Positions 1 through 5,625 of a DNA stretch of 5,727 nucleotides are shown here, one piece after another (positions within the stretch are counted from its first letter, which is position 1; every line of letters begins with the position of its first letter). Source of the stretch: RPQJ01 sp036277615 (GTDB taxonomy: Bacteria; Pseudomonadota; Gammaproteobacteria; Steroidobacterales; Steroidobacteraceae). The notes under the pieces are model-generated. The model saw only the letters and a list, made by a program, of their open reading frames with translations, was not told where the DNA came from and ran no database searches. Location: assembly GCA_036277615.1 (NCBI GenBank), contig DASUMQ010000119.1, forward strand, positions 1 to 5,727, given 5' to 3'. The translations under genes and the position numbers were made by a program.

Positions 1-781
1 CCCACGCGAGTTGCGCGCCCGTCATGTACTGGACCGCGCCGATCAGTCGCTCCTCGGCGAGCCCGTGCGTGAGGTAATGAAAGCCCTTGGTCGGGTCGCC
101 GAGCACGTTCGACTTCGGCACCTTGACGTCGCGGAAGAACAGTTCGGACGTGTCCTGCGCGTGCAGGCCGATCTTGCGGAGATTGCGACCGCGCTCGAAG
201 CCCTCCATGCCGCGCTCGACCAGGAACAGGCCGATGCCGTAACGCTGGTCGGGCACGGTTCGCGCCGCGACGACGACGAGGTCCGCGAGCTGCCCGTTCG
301 AGATGTACGTCTTCGAACCGTTGAGCAGCCAGTGGTCGCCCCTGTCTTCCGCGCGCGTCTTCAGGCCGGCGACGTCGCTGCCGCTGCCCGGCTCGGTCAT
401 GGCGACCGCCAGGATCGTCTCGCCACGCACGCAGGACGGCAGGAACCGCTGCTTCTGCTCCTCGTTGCCGAGGTGTCCGAGGTAGGGCCCGACGAGCCGC
501 GAATGCAGCGTCAGGTAGAAACACGGCTCGCCGTGGCGGATGTTCTCCTCGATCAGGACCTGTTCGTAGCGGAAGTCGGCGACGCCCGCGCCACCGTACT
601 GCTCGTCGGCCCACATCATCACGTAGCCCTGTTCGCCGGCCTTGCGATACGCCTCCCGGTCGACGACGCCCGCCTCACGCCAGCGTTCCGCGTGCGGCGC
701 GATCTCCGCCTGGAAGAAGCGTCGCGCGGACTCGCGAAAGGTCTCGTGCTCGGGCTCGAAGATGGTGCGACGCATCGGCAT
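1..781 (-). CDS. Acyl-CoA dehydrogenase, long-chain (LCAD)-like, C-terminus cut by window edge
   Basis: FAD-dependent flavoenzyme of the acyl-CoA dehydrogenase family; it would oxidise an acyl-CoA to the trans-2-enoyl-CoA in the cytoplasm and pass electrons to ETF. The 260 visible residues cover the N-terminal helical domain (about 1-125), the beta domain and the start of the C-terminal helical domain; family members are usually about 380 residues, so about 120 are missing beyond the left edge. The family signature AMTEPGSGSDVAG (127-139) is followed by LNGSKTYISNG (153-163), both part of the flavin/substrate region. The segments GLHAQDTSELFF (205-216) and KGFHYL plus AEERLIGA (232-249) closely resemble mitochondrial LCAD as I remember it. 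There the Glu before Arg (here E244) is the catalytic base, as in LCAD and isovaleryl-CoA dehydrogenase; the alternative C-terminal Glu position is not visible. The ATG at 781 is chosen because GAGGAG lies 6 bases upstream; an ATG at 775 is also in frame. It follows the regulator gene by 70 bases and is probably last or middle in the leftward operon. Chain-length preference is unknown. Confidence 0.95.
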   Translation of the reverse strand, partial: MPMRRTIFEPEHETFRESARRFFQAEIAPHAERWREAGVVDREAYRKAGEQGYVMMWADEQYGGAGVADFRYEQVLIEENIRHGEPCFYLTLHSRLVGPYLGHLGNEEQKQRFLPSCVRGETILAVAMTEPGSGSDVAGLKTRAEDRGDHWLLNGSKTYISNGQLADLVVVAARTVPDQRYGIGLFLVERGMEGFERGRNLRKIGLHAQDTSELFFRDVKVPKSNVLGDPTKGFHYLTHGLAEERLIGAVQYMTGAQLAW

Positions 782-787
782 GACGGA

Positions 788-793
788 CTCCTC
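788..793 (-). promoter_or_regulatory. Ribosome binding site of the acyl-CoA dehydrogenase gene
   Basis: GAGGAG on the minus strand sits 6 bases before the ATG at 781 and 12 before the in-frame ATG at 775. The spacing favours the 781 start, giving a protein beginning MPMRRT. Confidence 0.6.
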
Positions 794-813
794 GATCGAC
801 GGACGCGCGTTGG

Positions 814-827
814 CGGCGCGAGCGCCG
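814..827. other. Small GC hairpin between regulator and dehydrogenase genes
   Basis: In the 70-base gap (782-851) CGGCG pairs perfectly with CGCCG around a CGAG tetraloop. No T-run follows on either strand, so it is not a classic intrinsic terminator. It could stabilise an mRNA end or slow transcription between the two genes, or be chance in GC-rich DNA. I see no clear promoter in this gap. Confidence 0.3.
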
Positions 828-851
828 TGGCCGTCGCGCGGCACGACCTCG

Positions 852-1535
852 CTAGCGGGAACGGGCCTTTCTGCCGACCATGCGGTCGACGGCCTGGATC
901 GTGTGCAGGACGACGTCGGTCACGGTGTAGGGCGCGCGCGGACGGAACCACGTCGCCACCCACGTCAACATGCCGCTGATCGAGACCGCCAGCATGCGCG
1001 GGTTTTCGACCTGGAATTCCCCGGCCGCGTTGCCCTCCTCGAGCAACTGCGCGAGCTTCTGGTCGAACGCCTTGCGCAGGTCGAGCAAGGCCTTCTGCTC
1101 GGCCGGCTCGAGGTTCTTCTCTTCGCGGTTGTAGACCACGACGTATTTCTGGTCGCGGATCACGATCGTCGTGACGCGCTCGACGATCAGGCGCAGCTTC
1201 TCCGACGGCGAGATCGGCATCGCGAGCACTTCCTCCTGCGCGGCGATCGACTCGGTGATGCCGATTTCGCAGATCGCGTTCAGGATCTCGCTCTTGTTGC
1301 GGAAGTATGAGTACAGGAACGGCTTGGTGACGTTGAGCGACTCGGCGATGGCGTCGAGCGTGGTCGACTCGTAACCCTGCGCGAAGAAGAGTTCGCGTGC
1401 TTCTTCGAGGATGCGACGACGCTTGAACTCCTGCACCTCCGAGCGCAGTTCCGACGCCTTTACGGGCGCCTCCGCAGCTGCCACCGCCACGCCTTCCTGC
1501 GCGGCTGCCCTCGTCATGCGCTTGCCCGTTGCCAC
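852..1535 (-). CDS. TetR/AcrR-family transcriptional regulator
   Basis: Dimeric one-component repressor, predicted to bind DNA with its N-terminal helix-turn-helix and a small ligand, plausibly an acyl-CoA or acid from this pathway, with its C-terminal domain. The protein has 227 residues, normal for the family. The TetR DNA-binding domain spans about 36-85: RRRILEEARELFFAQGY, then TTLDAIAESLNVTKPFLYSYF (58-78) with the typical turn and recognition helix ending LYSYFRNKSEI. Ahead of it is an Ala-rich, probably disordered 35-residue extension. The remainder is helical with a Trp/aromatic patch (TWVATWF, 191-197) and no domain I can name. The start is GTG at 1535, only 6 bases after the ligase stop and preceded by GAGG; an ATG at 1517 (residue 7) is the alternative and would not change the domain. 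Stop is TAG. Placement inside the leftward operon suggests autoregulation and control of the divergent promoters at 3195-3364. The ligand is not identifiable. Confidence 0.93.
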   Translation of the reverse strand: MATGKRMTRAAAQEGVAVAAAEAPVKASELRSEVQEFKRRRILEEARELFFAQGYESTTLDAIAESLNVTKPFLYSYFRNKSEILNAICEIGITESIAAQEEVLAMPISPSEKLRLIVERVTTIVIRDQKYVVVYNREEKNLEPAEQKALLDLRKAFDQKLAQLLEEGNAAGEFQVENPRMLAVSISGMLTWVATWFRPRAPYTVTDVVLHTIQAVDRMVGRKARSR

Positions 1536-1541
1536 CTTGCC

Positions 1542-3194
1542 TCAGCTCCCGATGCGATCCCGGCGGACGACGATACCGGCTTTTTCGCGGTCCCAGGTAT
1601 CCGCAGTGATCCCTTCGCGACGCAGGTCCGTCTTGAGCACCTTCGACGAAGGGGTCTTCGGCAGTTCGGGCAGCACGCGCACGTAACGCGGGATCATGAA
1701 GTACGCGAGCCGGTCGCGCAGGAACTCGATCAGCGCGGCGGGATCGACCGATTCCCCGGGCGCGGGCGCGACGATCGCCATCACCTCGTCCTCGCCGAGC
1801 TCGCTCGGCACCGCGATCGCGGCAGCTTCGCGCACGGCCGGGAAGCGCACGATCTCGGCTTCGACCTCGAACGACGAGATGTTTTCGCCACGACGCCGGA
1901 TGGCGTCCTTGATGCGATCGACGAAGAAGAAGTTGCCCGCCTCGTCCATGCGGAAAGCATCGCCCGTGTGGAACCAGCCGTTGCGCCAGGCGCGGGCCGT
2001 GGCCTCGGCATTCTTGTAGTAGCCGCTGTTCATGGCCCACGGCCGGTCGGTGCGGACCAGCATCTCGCCCACCTCGCCCACCGCGACCTCGCAATCGTGT
2101 TCGTCGACGAGCCGCACCTCGACGCCGGCGCGAACCTTGCCGCAGGTGCCGCGCACCTTCGGGTTCGGCTCCGAGACGATCGGCGAGGAGATCTCCGTCA
2201 TGTTGAAGATCGTGTAGACGTCCACGCCGAAACGCTGGTGGACCTCCTGTGCGCCGTCGTTGAGCGGCACGATGAAGCACTTGCGGACCTTGTGGTCGCG
2301 ATCCTGCGGGCCCGGCGGCGCCTTGAGCAGGAACGTCGCCATCACGCCGAGCAGGAACACCGCCGTGACTTCCGTCTCGCGCACGAGCGGCCAGAAGGTG
2401 TCGGTCGAGAATCGCTCCGGCAGCACGCAGGAGCCACCGCGCACGAGCATCGCGAACGGCAGCCCCATGCCGCCGATGTGGAACATCGGCATGTTGACGA
2501 GGAAGCGGTCGGTGCCGTCGATGAAGTGCCAGGACTCGGGGCCCGGGTTCGTGTACATGTGCAGGTACGACGAGAGCACGCCTTTCGACGGCCCGGTCGT
2601 ACCCGAGGTGTAGATGATCGACTGCGTGTCCCAGGGCTCGATCGGCCGCGCGAGCGGCAGCAACTCCGCAGGCTTGCCCGGCAGCGTCGAGAACAGGAGC
2701 GACGGCAACGGCGCAGGCGGCAACTCGTCAGCGCCCGTGACGACGAGCCGCTCGAGTTTCGCGAGCGGAACCTCTTTGAGCCGCGGCAGGAGGTCGGCGT
2801 GGACCACGCCGAGCTTTGCATCCGAGTTCTCGATCACGTGCTCGAGCACGCCGCCCCGGTACGCGGTGTTGATCGGCACGTAGACCGCGCCGAGGTAGTT
2901 CAGCGCGTAGTACGTGAGCAGCATCTCCGGCGTGTTGGGCTGCCAGCAGAGCACGTGGTCGCCCTGCTTCACACCGAGCTTCTGCAGGCCGACCGCCACG
3001 GCGATCACGCGCTCGCGCAGGTCCCGATAGGTCCACAGCCGGCCGCCGTCGAACAGCACGTAAGGCTGGTCGCCGCGTTCGGTGGCCCAGCGGTCGATCA
3101 GGTACCGCACGACGCATTGCTCGCGCGGGGGCACGCGCGGGTCCGCGTGGCCGCGGGCAATCCCGGGTCCGGAAGTCATCGAGTGGGCGTTCAT
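1542..3194 (-). CDS. AMP-forming acyl-CoA synthetase/ligase (CaiC-like)
   Basis: Activates a carboxylic acid with ATP to an acyl-adenylate and transfers it to CoA, releasing AMP and PPi; cytoplasmic, first step of a CoA-dependent pathway. At 550 residues it has the full length of the ANL superfamily. Core motifs appear in order: phosphate loop YTSGTTGPSKG (195-205), MFHIGG (237-242), YTIFNMTE (327-334), WFHTGD (407-412), hinge region RIKDAIRRRGENIS (427-440), and C-terminal PSSKVLK (515-521) with the presumed adenylation lysine K518. The RRGENISSFEVE form of the hinge is typical of the CaiC-like branch, named for carnitine/crotonobetaine-CoA ligase. Related ligases handle diverse acids, so substrate is open. 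The C-terminal motif has PSSK where PSGK is usual. The ATG at 3194 is preceded by AAGGGGG with about 4 bases spacing; M6 at 3179 is a less likely start. It is first in the leftward unit, 6 bases ahead of the regulator gene, and diverges from the alcohol dehydrogenase. Confidence 0.95.
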   Translation of the reverse strand: MNAHSMTSGPGIARGHADPRVPPREQCVVRYLIDRWATERGDQPYVLFDGGRLWTYRDLRERVIAVAVGLQKLGVKQGDHVLCWQPNTPEMLLTYYALNYLGAVYVPINTAYRGGVLEHVIENSDAKLGVVHADLLPRLKEVPLAKLERLVVTGADELPPAPLPSLLFSTLPGKPAELLPLARPIEPWDTQSIIYTSGTTGPSKGVLSSYLHMYTNPGPESWHFIDGTDRFLVNMPMFHIGGMGLPFAMLVRGGSCVLPERFSTDTFWPLVRETEVTAVFLLGVMATFLLKAPPGPQDRDHKVRKCFIVPLNDGAQEVHQRFGVDVYTIFNMTEISSPIVSEPNPKVRGTCGKVRAGVEVRLVDEHDCEVAVGEVGEMLVRTDRPWAMNSGYYKNAEATARAWRNGWFHTGDAFRMDEAGNFFFVDRIKDAIRRRGENISSFEVEAEIVRFPAVREAAAIAVPSELGEDEVMAIVAPAPGESVDPAALIEFLRDRLAYFMIPRYVRVLPELPKTPSSKVLKTDLRREGITADTWDREKAGIVVRRDRIGS

Positions 3195-3255
3195 GCATCC
3201 CCCTTGCGTCGTCCCGGCGACAGCCGGATGCGATGGCCGTGTCTCTTGCAGCGCA

Positions 3256-3310
3256 ATACCGGTTGGTCTGTATATCTTCCTGTCAGTAATACTTTGTACA
3301 CCATCGGTAT
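3256..3310. promoter_or_regulatory. Candidate operator: widely spaced inverted repeat ATACCG…CGGTAT
   Basis: ATACCGGTTGGT (3256-3267) is mirrored by ACCATCGGTAT (3300-3310), whose reverse complement is ATACCGATGGT; the arms match except for one inserted base and one substitution. The arms flank the presumed core promoters. This could be two binding sites for one regulator, or one half-site reused in opposite orientations. It is only sequence symmetry; no family-specific TetR box was recognised. Confidence 0.3.
3270..3292. promoter_or_regulatory. Candidate operator: 23-base imperfect palindrome
   Basis: Centred on base 3281, the outer arms GTAT and ATAC pair perfectly and inner CT/AG and C/G also pair: 7 of 11 positions are symmetric. 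The length suits a TetR dimer site, and it overlaps the likely minus-strand -10 and lies just upstream of the plus-strand -35. The half-site GTAT/ATAC recurs at 3307-3310 and 3316-3319. Confidence 0.3.
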
Positions 3311-3322
3311 GATCGATACAAT
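3294..3322 (+). promoter_or_regulatory. Candidate sigma-70 promoter for the dehydrogenase-meaB unit
   Basis: TTGTAC (3294-3299) and TACAAT (3317-3322) are separated by exactly 17 bases. The -10 differs from TATAAT at one position; the -35 keeps TTG but is otherwise weak. Transcription would start near 3329, leaving a leader of about 35 bases before the ATG at 3365. An alternative -10, TATGAT at 3308-3313, lacks a -35 at good distance. Weak -35 plus overlapping symmetric sites suggests a regulated promoter. Confidence 0.4.
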
Positions 3323-3364
3323 CGCACGCACAGGGACTTTTCCCGGCCTTCCCACGGAGCGGCC

Positions 3365-4534
3365 ATGTACCGGACCATGATCGGACTCACCGCGCTCGAG
3401 CGTGTGCACAGCGGACGACCGGTGGCGGAGGCGCTTGCCGAAGAGGCGGAGCGGCTCGGCGCGAAGCGCGTGTTCCTGGTGTGCAGCCACACCCTCAATA
3501 CGCAGACCGACGAGATCGAGAAGGTGCGCAAGGCGCTCGGCTCGAAGCTCGTCGGCGTGTTCGACCGCGTGCGACCGCACGTGCCGCGCGAGGACGTCTC
3601 GGCCGCGACGGTCGCGGCCGGGCAGGTTTCACCGGACATGCTCGCCTCCATCGGCGGCGGTTCGGCGACGGACCTGACCAAGATCCTCGCGATCTGTCTC
3701 AAGCACGGACTGCGCACGCCGGAATCGATGGAGCCCTATCACCTCGTCGTGAATGCCGACCACTCGGTCACTGCGCCGGTGTTCGAGGGCCCGGACCTGC
3801 CCGTCGTGATCGCGCCGACGACACTTTCCGGCGGCGAGTTCAACGCCTTGTCCGGGGCGACCGACAAAGTCAGCAACGTCAAGCAAGGGTACATGCACCC
3901 GAGCATGACGGCGAAGGCGGTCATTCTCGATCCGTCGCTCACGGTGCACACGCCCGAGTGGATCTGGCTCTCGACCGGCGTGCGATCGTTCGACCACGCG
4001 TTCGAGACGCTCGGCTCGCTCGGCTCGAACGACTACTACGACGGCATGGCGATGAACGCGGTGCGGCTGCTCTCGCAGGGACTGCCGCGCGTCAAGGCCA
4101 ACACCGCCGACCTCGAAGCGCGGCAGATGTGCCAGATGGGTGCCTGGTGCTCGATGGTGTCGATCGTCTGCGGCCTGCCGATGGGCATCAGCCACGCCAT
4201 CGGCCACGCACTCGGCGGCTCGTTCAACGTGCCGCACGGGTACACCTCGTGCGTGATGGCGCCGTTCGCGCTCGAGTACAACCGCCCGGTCAATGGTGAG
4301 CGCCAGCAGTTGATCAGCATCGCGTTCGGCCAGCCGAACCGGCCCGCACACGACCTGGCCGACGAGGCGATCCGGGGCCTCGGCATGCCGCGCAGCCTGA
4401 CGGCGGTCGGTCTCAAGGAGGCGGACCTCGCCCCGCTCGCGGGCTACACGTTCCAGGACATCTGGTGCGGCACCAATCCGCGGCCGATCGCAAACCCGGA
4501 CGAACTGGTCCCGTTGCTGCGCAAGGCACTTTGA
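3365..4534 (+). CDS. Iron-containing-type alcohol dehydrogenase, maleylacetate reductase-like
   Basis: Group III (Fe-type) NAD(P)-dependent oxidoreductase, cytoplasmic; family reactions include alcohol/aldehyde interconversion, hydroxy acid oxidation and maleylacetate reduction. The 389 residues match the usual length. The N-terminal nucleotide domain carries GGGSATD (97-103) and PTTLSGGEFN (151-160); the C-terminal helical domain carries GISHAIGHALGG (274-285) and VPHG (289-292). Compared with E. coli FucO, the metal-ligand histidines correspond to H211, H277 and H291, and FucO His267 to H281. The ligand aspartate (D of GVDALTH) aligns with R207 in GVRSFDH, so one ligand is missing, though D210 is near. 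Maleylacetate reductases also lack this Asp, which supports that branch and possibly metal-independent chemistry. No chlorocatechol or resorcinol genes flank it, so true maleylacetate reductase activity is doubtful. ATG at 3365 has GGAG 5 bases upstream. It is followed after one base by the G-protein gene, so the two are cotranscribed. Confidence 0.93.
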   Translation: MYRTMIGLTALERVHSGRPVAEALAEEAERLGAKRVFLVCSHTLNTQTDEIEKVRKALGSKLVGVFDRVRPHVPREDVSAATVAAGQVSPDMLASIGGGSATDLTKILAICLKHGLRTPESMEPYHLVVNADHSVTAPVFEGPDLPVVIAPTTLSGGEFNALSGATDKVSNVKQGYMHPSMTAKAVILDPSLTVHTPEWIWLSTGVRSFDHAFETLGSLGSNDYYDGMAMNAVRLLSQGLPRVKANTADLEARQMCQMGAWCSMVSIVCGLPMGISHAIGHALGGSFNVPHGYTSCVMAPFALEYNRPVNGERQQLISIAFGQPNRPAHDLADEAIRGLGMPRSLTAVGLKEADLAPLAGYTFQDIWCGTNPRPIANPDELVPLLRKAL

Positions 4535-4535
4535 A

Positions 4536-5489
4536 TTGACGGCGACCGTCGCGGCAGACCTGCTGGAGCGCGTGCTGCAGGGCGACCGGGCAGCCATCGC
4601 GCGCACGATCACGCTGATCGACCGCCGGCCGCTCGACGCGCCCGGCCTCGACGCCGTGCTGGCGCCGCACACGGGCCGTGCCGCCACCGTCGGCGTGACC
4701 GGTGCGCCGGGGGCCGGCAAGTCGACGCTCGTGGGCTCCATGCTCAAGTCCGCGGTGCGCCGCAACGACCGCGTCGCGGTGCTCGCGCTCGATCCGGTGT
4801 CGCCGCTCACGCGTGGCGCCGTCCTCGGCGACCGGCTGCGCATGGAGCACACGACCTCCGACGAGCGTGTCTTCGTCCGCTCGATGACGGCCGACAACGG
4901 CGCTGGCGGGCTCTCGCTGGCCGCGCCGTTCGCGATTCGCGCGCTCGACGCCGCGGGCTGGCCCTGGATCGTGATCGAAACGGTCGGCGTGGGGCAGACC
5001 GAATTCGACATCGTCGAGGCCGCGACCACGACCGTCGTCGTCATGAACCCGGGCGCCGGCGACGAGGTACAGGCGGTCAAGGCCGGCCTGATGGAGATGG
5101 CCGACGTGTTCGTGCTGAACAAGGCCGATCGCGACGGCGCGCGCACGATGCGGCTCGACCTCGAGCGCACGGTGCAGCACGCGGCCCCCGGCGCGTGGCG
5201 TCCACCGATCGTCGAGACGGTGGCGAGCGAGGACCGTGGCACGGACGAGGTCTGGGCCGCGATCGCCGCGCACCGCGCCTGGCTCACGGAGACGGGCGCG
5301 ATGCCCCGGCGCCAGCAGCGGCTGCTCCGGCTCGCGCTGCAGGGCGTGCTCTCGGCGCAGCTCGACTCGCGCATCGCATCGACGATGCGCAGCACCGAGT
5401 TCGCGGCGCTGCTGGGCGACGTTCAATCCGGCAAGACCGACCTCGCGCAGGCGGGCGCATCTCTGTTGCGTCGGGTTCTGTCCCTGTAG
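4536..5489 (+). CDS. meaB: MeaB/ArgK-type G-protein, chaperone of B12-dependent acyl-CoA mutase
   Basis: P-loop GTPase of the G3E (SIMIBI) class. Relatives (MeaB, human MMAA, E. coli YgfD) bind adenosylcobalamin-dependent acyl-CoA mutases, gate cofactor loading and protect from inactivation; older databases call them LAO/AO transport ATPase (ArgK), now considered wrong. The 317 residues match the family. Visible: N-terminal helix with LLERVLQGDRAAIARTITLI (9-28), Walker A GAPGAGKST (56-64, K62), DPVSPLTRGAVLGDR (86-100), ETVGVGQTE (148-156), guanine-specificity NKAD (195-198), and an Arg/Gln-rich C-terminal helix RRQQRLLRLALQ (258-269) resembling the dimerisation arm. Start is TTG at 4536, one base after the upstream stop; AAGG at 4523-4526 is a modest binding site, so translation is probably coupled to the dehydrogenase. 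No ATG fits better. No mutase subunit is in the window. DPVSPLTRG differs from the common DPSSPFTGG and may mark a specialised subgroup. Confidence 0.95.
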   Translation: MTATVAADLLERVLQGDRAAIARTITLIDRRPLDAPGLDAVLAPHTGRAATVGVTGAPGAGKSTLVGSMLKSAVRRNDRVAVLALDPVSPLTRGAVLGDRLRMEHTTSDERVFVRSMTADNGAGGLSLAAPFAIRALDAAGWPWIVIETVGVGQTEFDIVEAATTTVVVMNPGAGDEVQAVKAGLMEMADVFVLNKADRDGARTMRLDLERTVQHAAPGAWRPPIVETVASEDRGTDEVWAAIAAHRAWLTETGAMPRRQQRLLRLALQGVLSAQLDSRIASTMRSTEFAALLGDVQSGKTDLAQAGASLLRRVLSL

Positions 5490-5625
5490 AACGCGACTGT
5501 GGAGACGCCGTTCTGGCGTCCGATCCGGGGATGACGCACGGCGCCTGAGCGCGTTTTCGCGCAGCCGCGAAAGCCGCGCACGGCGCATGCAGCAGCACCG
5601 CCGCACGCATCAACGTTGGTTGAAC
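5490..5625. other. Non-coding gap with hairpins downstream of meaB
   Basis: No credible gene is seen. Three short inverted repeats occur: GACGCC/GGCGTC with a 5-base loop (5504-5520), a 9-pair stem at 5553-5574, and TCAAC/GTTGA (5610-5623). If the minus-strand frame ending at 5626 is real, this is the space between convergent genes, where such hairpins would serve both transcripts. Confidence 0.5.
5549..5574. terminator. Possible hairpin terminator or mRNA-end structure
   Basis: TTTCGCG (5555-5561) pairs perfectly with CGCGAAA (5566-5572) around a CAGC loop; a T-G wobble and a G-C pair extend it to 5553-5574. GCGCG/CGCGC (5549-5562, TTTT loop) is an alternative, mutually exclusive fold. There is no T-run after the stem on either strand, so it is not a textbook intrinsic terminator. 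Confidence 0.3.

Larger units (their letters stand above)
3195..3364. promoter_or_regulatory. Divergent intergenic control region
   Basis: This 170-base gap separates the ligase (leftward) and the Fe-type dehydrogenase (rightward), so it must hold the promoters of both units. Its middle (about 3250-3325) is clearly richer in A and T than the flanking genes. It contains several GTAT/ATAC half-sites in both orientations and two larger imperfect inverted repeats, listed separately. On the minus strand TATACA (3274-3269) is a fair -10 for the ligase, with no convincing -35. The flanks are plain GC-rich leader sequence. Control by the TetR protein encoded in the leftward unit is inferred from arrangement only. 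Confidence 0.7.

Noticed and set aside
11..979. 322-residue plus-strand open frame opposite the acyl-CoA dehydrogenase
   Set aside because: The opposite strand encodes an unmistakable acyl-CoA dehydrogenase; this frame is its shadow.
619..2280. 553-residue minus-strand frame overlapping ligase, regulator and dehydrogenase
   Set aside because: It is another frame of the same strand as three well-supported genes, with an Arg-rich low-complexity translation.
1968..3380. 470-residue plus-strand open frame opposite the acyl-CoA ligase
   Set aside because: Antisense shadow of a complete ligase. The His/Arg/Val-rich translation has no domain, and the frame runs across the divergent promoter region.
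4010..4027. Tandem 9-base repeat CTCGGCTCG in the Fe-type dehydrogenase
   Set aside because: Only two copies, encoding Leu-Gly-Ser twice within a normal helix region; likely chance from codon bias.
3365..4534. Naming the Fe-type dehydrogenase as a true maleylacetate reductase
   Set aside because: Motifs fit the branch, but no ring-cleavage dioxygenase or other aromatic pathway gene is nearby, so the specific reaction is not supported.
3629..5395. 588-residue minus-strand open frame opposite the Fe-type dehydrogenase and meaB
   Set aside because: It lies antisense to two genes with strong family motifs. Its translation is compositionally odd (Arg/Ala/Ser-rich) with no recognisable domain; long antisense frames are common in GC-rich DNA.
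5504..5520. Hairpin GACGCC/GGCGTC as a rho-independent terminator of meaB
   Set aside because: The stem has only 6 pairs and is followed by CGATCCGGGG rather than a T-run, so it is mentioned only as structure in the gap.
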